A stretch of DNA of 64,000 nt from Laccaria trichodermophora (lineage: Eukaryota; Basidiomycota; Agaricomycetes; Agaricales; Hydnangiaceae), in assembly GCA_018417955.1 (NCBI GenBank), contig JACTVC010000013.1, positions 62,001 to 126,000 of the forward strand, read 5' to 3'. The translations under genes were made by a program, and so were the position numbers. The notes below the pieces were generated by a model. The model had not been told where the DNA came from and did not search any database. It was given only the letters and a program-made list of their open reading frames with translations. Of this stretch, positions 1 to 10,250 are shown in pieces; the first letter of the stretch is position 1; every line of letters begins with the position of its first letter.

Positions 1-48
1 TGGATGACTGTAACTTGTATTCACAGGAATACACCAATGTTAGAATCC

Positions 49-958
49 ACTAGTAGCTGCCATTTACATCATGTAAAACCTGGCATGTACCACAGAAGTT
101 CCTGCTTAGCTGCCATGAATGAAATGAAATGAAATTTCATTCATTCATGGCAACTGTTTCATTCCAAGTCATTCTCATTCATTGCCATGGACAATGAAAT
201 ATTTTTTGTTTCATTTCATTTCATTTCAATTTTTTCTTCATTTCTACTGACAAGAATGAAATTTATTTTGTTTCATTCATTCTTGGTGAATGTTTTATTT
301 TTTAATTTCATTCCACCATGGCAACTGTTTCATTCTTTGCTTCGTTTCATTCATTCCTGGCAACTGTAGAATTTTCATTTCATTCTTTTCAGGCAGTTAT
401 TTCATCTTTGTTTCATTCTTTTAGGCAACAATTTCAATGTTTTAATACACACCTAAATAAGGAAATGATATACAATTATGCCTGATGTGTGTTGTGCCCT
501 ACTGCAGTGGTGTGGGGGGTCATATGGGGGTACTTTTGGATTTGAGGCTCAAATACATAACAAGATAGGCATGCTGTTGCCAATTAAGGCACTGAAATAT
601 TTTGCATCAATTACATAATCATTTTCCCAGCTCTAACAATGAAATAGGCACCTGAGAAGAATGAAATAAAAATGAATGACTGCCCTAGTAAGAATGAAGC
701 AAAGAGTGAAACAGTTGCCATGGTGGAATGAAATAAAAAAATGAAACAGTTGCCAGGAATGAATGAAGCAAAGAATGAAACAGTTGCCATGGTGGAATGA
801 ACTTAAAAAATGAAACAGTTGCCAGGAATGAATGAAACAGAATAAATTATCAAGAATGAAACAGCTGCCGTGAATGAATGAAAATTCATTCACGGCAGCT
901 AAGCAGGAATTCCTATGGTACAGCTCAGGAGTACATGATGTAAGTGGTAGCTACCAGT
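49..958. mobile_element. Fold-back (MITE-like) element with ~70-bp terminal inverted repeats
   Basis: The left end (from position 49, ACTAGTAGCTGCC) and the right end (to 958) are inverted copies over about 70 bp, including the shared words TTACATCATGTA and TTCCTGCTTAGCTGCC. Inside, the left half repeats TTCATTC/GGCAACTG words and the right half repeats the complementary GAATGAA/CAGTTGCC words, so the element could fold almost end to end. No transposase is encoded; the small open frames here are by-products of the repeat. I could not find a convincing target-site duplication, so the outer limits are good to a few bases only. Confidence 0.75.
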
Positions 959-1375
959 CCCTCTTGCTCACATGTTCCCTGGAAAGCTGGAGCAACTGCT
1001 GGGGTTGGATATTGAGCTCCAGGGTTTGTGTTTTCTGATGTAGTGATGGCATGTGGGAACTAAGGACATGTAGTCAGTCACAGCCCATCCAATGATCCAG
1101 AGTGAAACCTGCCTGCACTTCTGGACTTGATTGAATGATAGGCCCCTCAATTGCTTGGGGTGGGTTTTGTGCCGTTTGAGTTGAAGTCATGTGAATAGTG
1201 TCCAAGCTTGAGGAGGAAGGGGCCTGTTCCACATGGTAGTTCAAATTTGGCATTTCAGACATCTAAATGTACCTGCCCCATTGGGATATTTAATTGTGCT
1301 TGTGGTGAGGCAAAGTTCGGGTTGGGGGCATCAGGAGCTGAAAACTAGGTGTAAAACATTATTTAAAATTCGACA
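959..1375. other. No gene supported (two short antisense open frames)
   Basis: Two overlapping minus-strand open frames of about 60 codons (968-1150 and 1074-1262) lie here in different frames. Neither has a recognisable domain, a clear splice context or a partner exon. They may be remnants of a gene cut by the neighbouring fold-back element, but nothing in the sequence proves coding. Confidence 0.4.
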
Positions 1376-1735
1376 ATGGCAACAAGGAGGGAGAGCTTAC
1401 TAGTACCGAAAGTGCCTGTGCAGCACTATGGGAAGTACCTCGAGATTGGAGGAGTGATGAAGCTACTGCACTTTGCGGATATGGGCATAGTGCATCTTGA
1501 GGCGGTGAAGAGTTACATTTGGCTGGCGCCATGTGGCTTTGAACTGGTGATTGAGCAGATTCTTGTTGAGATGCGGCTCACCACCAGAAGTGCATTTGTA
1601 GTGGATATGAACAATAATGTGTTGTCTACTGAAGAGTCAAAATGTTTCTCCTTGAGTTCCAACCAAGTGGGCAACACACCAATTGTAAGAGCATCGCGAC
1701 ATGTCAATAACCCCTATGCCAACCAACGCCTATGA
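1376..1735 (+). CDS. Small hypothetical protein, 119 aa
   Basis: An ATG-initiated frame of 119 codons that does not consist of repeat sequence and has mixed amino-acid composition (an internal stretch reads GFELVIEQILVEMRL). I recognise no domain, signal peptide or membrane segment. It stands alone between a fold-back element and an AT-rich stretch, with no neighbour that suggests a role. It could be an exon fragment of a larger decayed gene or a chance frame. Confidence 0.25.
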   Translation: MATRRESLLVPKVPVQHYGKYLEIGGVMKLLHFADMGIVHLEAVKSYIWLAPCGFELVIEQILVEMRLTTRSAFVVDMNNNVLSTEESKCFSLSSNQVGNTPIVRASRHVNNPYANQRL

Positions 1736-2347
1736 CAACAGCACACCCTGGAAATGTCAACATTGACGTCAACCAGCCATGGAACAATTACTCACTCCTG
1801 TAGGACCTCAGGCTCGCTGATTACTATTGACTGGGCTATTACTGGTCAATCACTCATCTATTGTATATTTGTTCTGAAACTACATATACTACGAATATAT
1901 TGATTCATCCCAGTGTCATGGTGAGTGAGTGGTTGTGGGAGGAAAAGAGGCAACAGCAACACGCTGAGTTGGTTTTGACAACAGCTACTTTAGGGCAGCC
2001 TCACATCCTTCCATGTGATCCTTGTAAGGCTCCCCTAAAGTCACTCAAGCCAATAGATGCCAAACCACACAAACACACTCTCCTGCTCACTCCCACTCAT
2101 CATATGTAGATACATTCATAGTAGAACTTTACCTTAGCTGTAAGAAGTAGGCATAGGAAACGAAATAAAGAACAAAGAGAAAGAGAATTGTAAAAACAAA
2201 AAGAAAGATAATCAGAATGCAGGAATGAGGAACAGGAGACAATTGGCCACCTTTTTTGTTCTTTGTGGTCTATAATTGACAGGATGATAGGTATCCTCTA
2301 TACCTGCCTACAATGAATTCAATCACCATCCAAGTGAGGTCTTTATT
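1736..2347. other. Intergenic, no gene supported
   Basis: Mixed-composition DNA with an A/G-rich purine run around 2140-2235. A short frame at 1861-2109 lacks any protein-like feature. I see no RNA gene or repeat here. Confidence 0.5.
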
Positions 2348-2629
2348 GTCCCCCACTGATTCCTGCAGGATTCCTGAGGATTCCTGAGGATTCTTGCACA
2401 GTCCCAGGACTGAGTATTGGCTGATGTACCAGCCAATTTTTTCAGTCCTGTGGGGGTCCATTCCTGAGGACTGAAGACAGTCCTGAGGATTTTCAGACAG
2501 GACTAGTCCCAGGATTGATGCATGTGATGAGTCACATGACCCACAAACATGTGCTTGGAATGCATCACATGATGGGATGCATCCCGTGCACATGTTTGTC
2601 TCATATGTGACACGTCACGTCACCTCTCT

Positions 2630-3330
2630 CTTTCATCACCACCCACCACCACCTCACCCACGACGACGACGACAACCGCATCAACACCCACGACAACCGC
2701 ATCAACACCCACGACCCCATTGACATCAACAGCGACAACGACAACGGTGGCGGTGCCCAGCAAACGGCACCACCACCAAACGGCTGACGTGGCACGCCCC
2801 ATCCGGGTGTGCCGCGTCGACAGCGATTTTCTTGACGACGAACGCCCACGACCCCACAACGAAGGACGACAACCCCACCACCATGTGCCACCACCACGAA
2901 CGCCCACCCACCGACGCCGACGAGGCGGTGGCGCCCAACAAACGGTGCCACCACCAAACCACTGACGTGGCATGCCCATCCGGGCATGCCACATCGACGA
3001 TGACTTTCTCGACAACGAACGGGACCCCACAACCACACCACCATCCCTTCTGCCACCACCCATGAACAACGAGCACCCACGAACGACGAGCACCCACGAA
3101 CGACGAGCGCCCATGGACAATGACGACAACCCCACCCACAGACAACGACGAGCGCCCACAGGCAACGTCGGCCCCCCCACAGACACGATGCCCACGCACG
3201 GACGACGACGATCCCCCACCCACGAACAACGAGCGCCCGCGGACAACGAGCGCCCACAGACAGACGCGACCCCCCCACCACTGCCGACGAACAGCGAACG
3301 AGGCTGCCACCGACGAGTGGCAATGAGTGC
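2630..3330. repeat. GC-rich imperfect repeat core with embedded palindromes
   Basis: Words such as CCCACGAACGACGAGC and GACAACGA recur many times, and the palindrome GTGGCATGCCCATCCGGGCATGCCAC lies near 2968-2993. A related, decayed copy of the same motif lies near 2789. Base composition differs sharply from the AT-rich flanks. Open frames in up to four frames overlap here, which argues for repeat-driven openness rather than coding. Confidence 0.6.
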
Positions 3331-3359
3331 CCACCCCCAGTATGTCCCCCCTCCATTTC

Positions 3360-3615
3360 TATAATTCCTTCCTGTCTGTCCCCTCCCTATCTGTCCTTCC
3401 TCCCTGTCTGTCCCCCCTCCTTGTCTGTCCCCATTTCTGTCTGTCCCCCTTCCTCTCCATCTCACTTCCTGTCTGTTCTCCCTTTCCTGTCCTCCTTCCT
3501 ACCCCTGTCTGTACCCCCCTTCCTGTCTGTCCCTCCTTCCTACCCCTGTCTGTACCCCCCCCTCTTGTCTGTCCCTCCTTTCTACCCCCCTTCCTATCTG
3601 TCCCTCCTTCCCCTC
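3360..3615. repeat. CCTGTCTGTCCC pyrimidine microsatellite
   Basis: About 250 bp of imperfect repeats built on CTGTCTGTCCC with polypyrimidine spacers (CCCCTTCCT, CTCCTTCC). Strand asymmetry is extreme, with almost no purines except the G of each TCTGTC unit. It lies within the TIR element. Confidence 0.8.
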
Positions 3616-4276
3616 TCCCTTAAATATACTTGTAAAGTAATTTTGATGTCATTTAAAATAGAATTAAATTCTATTATGATATATGAATGCTTTAAGGATG
3701 GAAACAGAGTTAACACTTGAAACAGGGCTCTATAAATAATCAGTACGAATGTACCTCCTTATTTGTGGCTACTTGTAAAATAATGAAATGAATGTGCATC
3801 CTGAACAAATTCATTCTCAAAATTACAAAATGAAGAACAATAAGAACATCAACCACATTCAATTCACACATTTAAAGAATTTCTTAGAGAAATAGTCTTG
3901 GTAGCCATGGCAACACCACTCAGCTGAAGAATATGGTAAAGAATAATAACAGATTTGGGCAGTCAATATGACTGATGTTTTTATTGTTCATCAGTTTGAA
4001 AATTTGTTAATCAATGTTTTTGGAATGTACAACAGCTTTATTATTCTACATGTGTTGACAATTATGGAGGTACCTTTGCCTAGATCAAACATTGGACCCT
4101 GTCTCAAGTGTAAGTTCATTAAGGAAGTTAGAGGAAGTCACAGATGTTTAAATGTCATGTAGTCCTCAGGATTCCTGAGGACTTGACCAAATTTTTCACT
4201 CTAACTCAAATTTACCAAAATTATAGTGTAGTCCTGCAGGAATCCTGAGGAATCCTGAGGAATCCTCAGGAATCCT

Positions 4277-6523
4277 GTGAGTCCTGCAGGAATCAGTGGG
4301 GGACTGATAAGTACTGCTCCAGGGCACGAAGTTAGAATAGAAGAGGATAGAACAAAGAGGCACTTTGACGGTCACTTAGGGCGATTCGACCCCACGAAGT
4401 CACCACAGCACTACGATCCATTACAGCCATGGTTGCCGTTCGTGAAACGAGAACAGGCACATGTGGCGAGCATTGAGAACACTCCACTGGCTATTGCATG
4501 GGTTAGCTCTTCACCTCGAAGGGAAATGAGGGATCTAGGGTGCCTGGATACAGCTCTCCTAATACAGCTTACGACGCGCAACATTGAACTGGAAGCTGCC
4601 ATATCCACGATGACGATCATAGCCAACATCAAGCAGGAGTACTGGGATAATAGGCCATGCTACCCTAGTGAGAGCGAGATTAGAGGATTGGGAGGAGAAC
4701 ATCATTATGCAGATGTGGTGGATGTGGTGACTCGGATACAAAGAGGCTTGAAGTTGAAGGATGCGTGGTTGAAGGCAATGTCTATCATTAAAAGGGAACA
4801 TAGAGAAGCAGCAATGAAGGAATGGATGACGGAGACACTGTTTGCTGTGGATGACGTCTTGGGAACTTGGATCAACAGTGCCAAAGAGGAACATGTTTAT
4901 TGGCTCTTGAGACATAGAATCCCTTGTTTCGTCATCCACAAGGTTCCTATTACAGAACTATATAACTACAAGGAGGATCATAAGCACCAAGACTTCATTG
5001 CCTCAACAGATATCCAGTACCTCGTGCCAAAGACCAATGCCTACGATCACGTTGTTTATAAAAAGCAAGCTACATTCAACAATGACAGGGACAGGGAGGG
5101 AATACCGGCAGGCTATCCTACCTTATCAGCAGGAGATCACGTTAACTCGGACCCAGCGACACAGGGATGGGACAGGATCAAGCATAAACGACTGGAGGAG
5201 CTTCAGGAAGTAGTAATGTGGCCAGTCGAGCTGAATCGACATCCAGAGAGCACGACATGCAGCTCCAGAGCCCCTTCCTCTAGCCGTACCTACGACGACC
5301 AGGAATTAGAAGTTCGATCCCTAGCAAGTGACAGAGTAGATTGGATAGTACCACCCACAGTAATGGCTGTTTCAGATGGTAAATGGATGTTCTGGAAAGA
5401 ATGCGACATCGTCCCAGACTGCTACTATTTCTGTCTCATATTGCCTAGGCCCGACGATTGTGAAAGGGTGTGTTACGATAGACAGAGAAGGAGGGAGATT
5501 TTCTTCTTGGAGAGCATGGAGACTCCTATCGGTGCTGTGTCAGACATAGAGAAGTTTGGATTCCCAGCTCCCCTAGTGCGGTTTGTCGAGATGAAGGAGG
5601 AGGAAATCACGAAGGAGCATCCAGCTTCACATTGGGTCTATACCAAGAAAACAGCCTCCAAGGGAACAGTTGGTCAACGAGCTCCAACACTGTCAGCAAT
5701 GGAGCTCCTGTTGAAGAAACTATCCGTCAAGGGAAAAGAGAAGGTCATTTATGCCCCTGTGACACACCACCCTCCTTCCCCTAGCATACTACGTAGACCA
5801 TCATCCGGGCCCCTCCCCAAACCGTCCACCGCTGTTATGCCACAGCCTGTTCCTGCACGACCAACCCCAACAGAACCCAGATCCTACCGGTCGCAGCCCT
5901 GCCTTTCTCAGGACCAAGCAATGCAAGATGCGAGGCATCAATTAGGTCGGCGTCCCCGAGCTCCCAGTTCCAGTTCGGAACATCCTGCAGCTAGTGACAG
6001 GAGTCACACTAAAAAGATTAAGAGTTCAGACAGTGCGAAACTGCCAACGTCCAATGTGTCGAACCCCAACCCCAAGAAACTCGCAACGCCCTTGCCTGCA
6101 GTTATAGCAAGGATAGAATCGTCCGCCTCTCTGATGTTCGAGCCCAACAGACCATTATCCGTGGTACAAGCCAACTTCAGCACTTTTGGAAGCCACTCTT
6201 CTGATTCTCATTTCCTGTGCTTTGAGGGTCTACCGCCTGATTGGGAGACTTGCTGCATATGGTTTTATAGCATGGCAGTCTCCTCCCACTTCGTTTGGAT
6301 CAATCGACTATTCCGGACGGTTGTACATGGAGTTCCCCTTATTTGGGTAGACATGAGAAGTAACGATGATGCATGCACCTTACGAGGATACCTGACACAC
6401 CGAACCATGGCAGACGGCTCATTAGTTATCAGCCACTTCATGGCAGAAAGCATATTCATTGAAGCTACACGGAATGCTACAGACTCTTGGACTCGACCTC
6501 CCTCAGCGAGGACATCTGGGTAA
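4277..6523 (+). CDS. Large hypothetical protein, 5'-truncated open frame (~748 codons)
   Basis: A single long open frame that enters from inside the right terminal repeat of the preceding element, where it has only a GTG codon. The first ATG is at 4526 (about residue 84), and protein-like sequence already precedes it (for example PLQPWLPFVKREQAHVASI), so the true N-terminal exon was probably displaced by the element. The N-terminal half is globular, with motifs such as YWLLRHRIPCFVIH and WMFWKECDIVPDCYYFCLI. Residues ~490-630 are Pro/Ser-rich and disordered with basic patches. The last ~100 residues are globular again. The overall organisation resembles uncharacterised, often transposon-associated agaricomycete proteins. 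No enzymatic motif is evident. It ends 40 bp before the satellite element. Confidence 0.6.
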   Translation: MSPAGISGGLISTAPGHEVRIEEDRTKRHFDGHLGRFDPTKSPQHYDPLQPWLPFVKREQAHVASIENTPLAIAWVSSSPRREMRDLGCLDTALLIQLTTRNIELEAAISTMTIIANIKQEYWDNRPCYPSESEIRGLGGEHHYADVVDVVTRIQRGLKLKDAWLKAMSIIKREHREAAMKEWMTETLFAVDDVLGTWINSAKEEHVYWLLRHRIPCFVIHKVPITELYNYKEDHKHQDFIASTDIQYLVPKTNAYDHVVYKKQATFNNDRDREGIPAGYPTLSAGDHVNSDPATQGWDRIKHKRLEELQEVVMWPVELNRHPESTTCSSRAPSSSRTYDDQELEVRSLASDRVDWIVPPTVMAVSDGKWMFWKECDIVPDCYYFCLILPRPDDCERVCYDRQRRREIFFLESMETPIGAVSDIEKFGFPAPLVRFVEMKEEEITKEHPASHWVYTKKTASKGTVGQRAPTLSAMELLLKKLSVKGKEKVIYAPVTHHPPSPSILRRPSSGPLPKPSTAVMPQPVPARPTPTEPRSYRSQPCLSQDQAMQDARHQLGRRPRAPSSSSEHPAASDRSHTKKIKSSDSAKLPTSNVSNPNPKKLATPLPAVIARIESSASLMFEPNRPLSVVQANFSTFGSHSSDSHFLCFEGLPPDWETCCIWFYSMAVSSHFVWINRLFRTVVHGVPLIWVDMRSNDDACTLRGYLTHRTMADGSLVISHFMAESIFIEATRNATDSWTRPPSARTSG

Positions 6524-6562
6524 TGGAAACTCCGCACAAGTAGACACAGGTAACACTATGAT

Positions 6563-6625
6563 ACCATAACAATAGAAACGGACAATTGTCCTATGGCTCA
6601 TAGCGCTACCCAAATGGGCCCAATG
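6563..6625 (+). repeat. Left terminal inverted repeat of the satellite element
   Basis: Begins ACCATAACAATAGAAACGG and runs through AAATGGGCCCAATG; it matches the reverse complement of 12937-12999 with a few mismatches (GCTACCC versus GGTACAC). Confidence 0.85.
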
Positions 6626-7169
6626 CCCATATAGGGCATGGCACCATGGGTGGGACCAATGTACATCAGGACCTATGGAATGAAAGTGAGGCCCAGGATA
6701 TCAGCCACCTTACATTGACCTTATAAGCTACGGAGTTATAGATGGCCTAAACCATTTACATGCAATGGGACCAAAGGTGGGGTGAATCCTAGTATGACTT
6801 TGATTTTCCGATGTTCCCATTAGCGGAAGCCCCGCAACATAGAGTAACATTATGAAGGACACAAGGCAAGACTGTGTAACCGTTATCACAAACCCCGCAA
6901 CACAGAGGTACTGACATGTGGAAAGACCGCTTGACAATTAGCGGAATGCCCGAAATGCACAGTCAACAATACAAAGGACATGCAGGACTAACGATGAGGG
7001 GAACCCCCGAAGCGTAGATGTAATATATGAAGGACACAAGGAAAATGGATGAAAAGCCCCATGGTGAAGGTCAAACCAGTGGAACGACCTGTGAGTGATT
7101 ACCGGAAAGCCCGAAATGCACAGTCAACAATAGGACAGACATCCGGATATATGTCCGGGGAAAATCCGA

Positions 7170-9530
7170 AATCTCTGGGGCATTGTCATGCATCCAGGAA
7201 ATTTGAGATCACTGGAATGTCCGGAGCATCAATTTTAACATCCATGAGATATGAAGAAATGAATGGGAGATTGAGTATCTGAAAGAAATATTCAACCTGC
7301 ATGTTCAAAAGTAATACATGGCCCACAGATGTTAATATTCAAAGGATGTGCAGAAGATCAGAAAAAAACAACCCTGGGGTCTGGACAAATGTCACAGACA
7401 AATGCGGAATTCCCAAAGCATCAAATTTAAATATCTACAAGATGTGCAGAATAACTGAACAATACAATGCTGGTGTCTGCACAAATGTTGCATGAAAGCG
7501 CGGAACTCCCAAAGCATCAATTTAAATATCCGAGGCATGTGCAGAAAATAACAACCCAGGTGTCAGAACAAATGTTGCATGAAAATGCAGAATTCCTGAA
7601 GCATCAATTTAAATATTCACAGCATGTGCGGAATAACCGAAAAAATAACAACCGAAGTGTTCGGACAAATGTTGTGTGAAAGTGCGGAAGTTCCGAAGCA
7701 TCAATTTAAATATTAACAGCATGTGCAGAATAACCGAAAAAATAACAACCCAAGTGTCCGGACAAATGTTGCATGAAAGTGTGGAAGTTCCGAAGCATCA
7801 ATTTAAATATTAACAGCATGTGCGGAATATGTGAAAGAAAGACAACCCAAGTGTCTGGACAAATGTTGTGTGAAAGTGTGGAAGTTCCGAAGCATCAATT
7901 TAAAGATTAACAGCATGTGTGGAATAACCGAAAAAATAACAGCCCAAGTGTCCGGACAAATGTTGCGTGAAAGTGCGGAAGTTCCGAAGCATCAATTTAA
8001 ATATTAACAGCATGTGTGGAATAACCGAAAAAATAACAGCCCAAGTGTCCGGACAAATGTTGCGTGAAAGTGCGGAGGTTCCGAAGCATCAACTTAAATA
8101 TTAACAGCATGTGCGGAATAACCGAAAAAATAACAACCGAAGTGTCCAGACAAATGTTGCATGAAAGTGCAGAAGTTCCGAAGCATCAATTTAAATATTA
8201 ACAGTGTGTGCGGAATATCCAAATAAATAACAACCCAGGTGTCCGGACACATGTTGTGTGAAAATGCAGAAGTTCCGAAGCATCAATTTAAATATTAACA
8301 GCATGTGCGGAATATCCAAATAAATAACAACCCAGGTGTCCAGACACATGTTGTGTGAAAATGCGGAGGTTCCGAAGCATCAATTTAAATATTAACAGCA
8401 TGTGTGGAATATCCGAAAAAATAACAGCCCAAGTGTCCGGACAAATGTTTCGTGAAAGTGTGGAAGTTCCAATGCATCAATTTAAATATTAACAGCATGT
8501 GCGGAATAACCGAAAAAATAACAACTGAAGTGTCTGGACAAATGTTGCATGAAAGTGCGGAGGTTCCGAAGCATCAACTTAAATATTAACAGCATGTGCG
8601 GAATAACCGAAAAAATAACAACCGAAGTGTCCGGACAAATGTTGCGTGAAAGTGCGGAAGTTCTGAAGCATCAATTTAAATATTAACAGTGTGTGCGGAA
8701 TATCCAAATAAATAACAACCCAGGTGTCCAGACACATGTTGTGTGAAAATGCGGAAGTTCCGAAGCATCAATTTAAATATTAACAGCATGTGTGGAATAT
8801 CCGAATAAATAACAACCGAAGTGTCCGGACAAATGTTGCGTGAAAGTGCAGAAGTTCCGAAGCATCAATTTAAATATTAACAGCATGTGCGGAATAACCG
8901 AAAAAATAACAGCCCAAGTGTCCGGACAAATGTTGCGTGAAAGTGCGGAAGTTCCGAAGCATCAATTTAAATATTAACAGCATGTGTGGAATATCCGAAA
9001 AAATAACAGCCCAAGTGTCCAGACAAATGTTGTGTGAAAGTGCGGAAGTTCCGAAGCATCAATGTAAGTATCCACAGCATGTGCAGAATATCTGCAAAAA
9101 TAACAACCCAGGTGTCCAGACAAATGTTGCATGAAAGTGTGGAGGTCATGAAGCATCAATTTAAATATTAACAGCATGTGCGGAATATCCGAAGAAATAA
9201 AAACTCAAGTGTCTGGACAAATGTTGTGTTAAAGTGCGGAAGTTCCAAAGCCTCAATTTAAATATACAACGTGTGCGGAATATCCGAAAAAATAACCCAG
9301 GTGTCCAGACAAATGTTGTGTCAAAGTGTGCACGTTGTGAAGCATTGATTTAGATATCCACAGGATGTGCAGAGTACCCAAAAATTGTTGTGTGAACATG
9401 CAGAATTCCTGAAGCATCAATTTAAATATCCATGGGATGTGCAGAATATCCTGAAAAACAGCCCTGGTGGTTGCATCAATGTCCCAGGCAAATGCGGAAT
9501 GTCCGAAGCAAATGCCAGAGTAAGTACAGC
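7170..9530 (+). repeat. 97-bp satellite array, forward orientation (~22-23 units)
   Basis: Successive CGAAGCATCAATTTAAAT words recur every 97 bp (for example at 7694 and 7791). Each unit contains the palindromes ATTTAAAT and, when not mutated, TGTCCGGACA, separated by GCATGTGCGGAATA and an A-rich stretch. Units at the edges are more diverged than the central ones. Many differences between units are CG to TG or CA changes. Confidence 0.95.
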
Positions 9531-10250
9531 ACCGGACTTGGGTATGGCATAGGAGTTGGTGGGTTGGTATTACAAGATATGTGCATAGCGGGATGTCTTC
9601 TAAGCAGAACGAGGCATATGAGGGATCTTTGGAAAGGTAGAAGAGAGGAGGTGTTTAATGAACTGAAGCAGACTCTAAGGCATTACTAGGTTAGTAAAAA
9701 GATGGGAGCAAGGCTCAACCAGTTTGTGACATCTCTGGAGCGTTAATTTTGATATCCACTGAACATGCAAAATGAATGAGAAGCTAAATATCTGATGTAC
9801 AATATTCTGTGGGTATATACAAATGTAAGAGAGTGTCTATGTGAATGCCCTAAGTGAATACGAAATTTCTGAACTGTCCATGGCAATATGTGCAGGAGTT
9901 GCAAAAATGAATGAATTTACAAATACATATCCTGCAGGTGTAATAAATCTCTCAGAGATGTGAGCCATACACAGACCTCCTTGTCATCACACAAAACCTC
10001 CAGATTATCAGCTTGCATGTGGAAATGCCATGCAGTAATTTGTGGAATATTCAGGGAAACTTACAAAGTACAGTATGCCATGATGATTGTACCATAGCTG
10101 TACATAGGCAATGGCACAGGTTCGAGTAACCCACACAGTGTACAGATACAGTAAAGGGTAAAGGGTGCGATAGCCCTACCCATAAGCTTTCAAACGAGCC
10201 TAAAAACATAATGTTTGGACCAGAACTGACAGAGTTATAGGCGAATTTGT
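9531..10250. other. Spacer between the opposed satellite arrays
   Basis: About 0.7 kb of non-repetitive DNA forming the loop of the inverted-array structure. Short open frames (for example 9432-9689) run out of the satellite into this spacer and show no protein family. No RNA gene is seen. Confidence 0.6.

Larger units (their letters stand above)
2348..4304. mobile_element. TIR element with GC-rich and pyrimidine-rich core, non-autonomous
   Basis: The outer ends are inverted copies: the left begins GTCCCCCACTGATTCCTGC at 2348, and its reverse complement ends at 4304. Inside both ends lie several copies of ATTCCTGAGG (left 2365-2395, right 4225-4275 as complement), forming subterminal repeats. 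The core contains GC-rich imperfect repeats and a CCTGTCTGTCCC microsatellite. Long open frames on both strands at 2601-3620 follow from the repeat composition and are not called genes. I found no clear target-site duplication. The right end interrupts the following open frame. Confidence 0.65.

Noticed and set aside
2601..3465. Long overlapping frames of 200-280 codons on both strands
   Set aside because: They overlap in several frames in GC-rich repeats, with Val/Gly/Arg-only or Thr/Pro/Asn-only products, no homology sense and no splice structure.
7301..9552. Series of 60-70 codon frames within the 97-bp satellite
   Set aside because: 97 is not a multiple of three, the frames break at each unit, and the products are just satellite translations.
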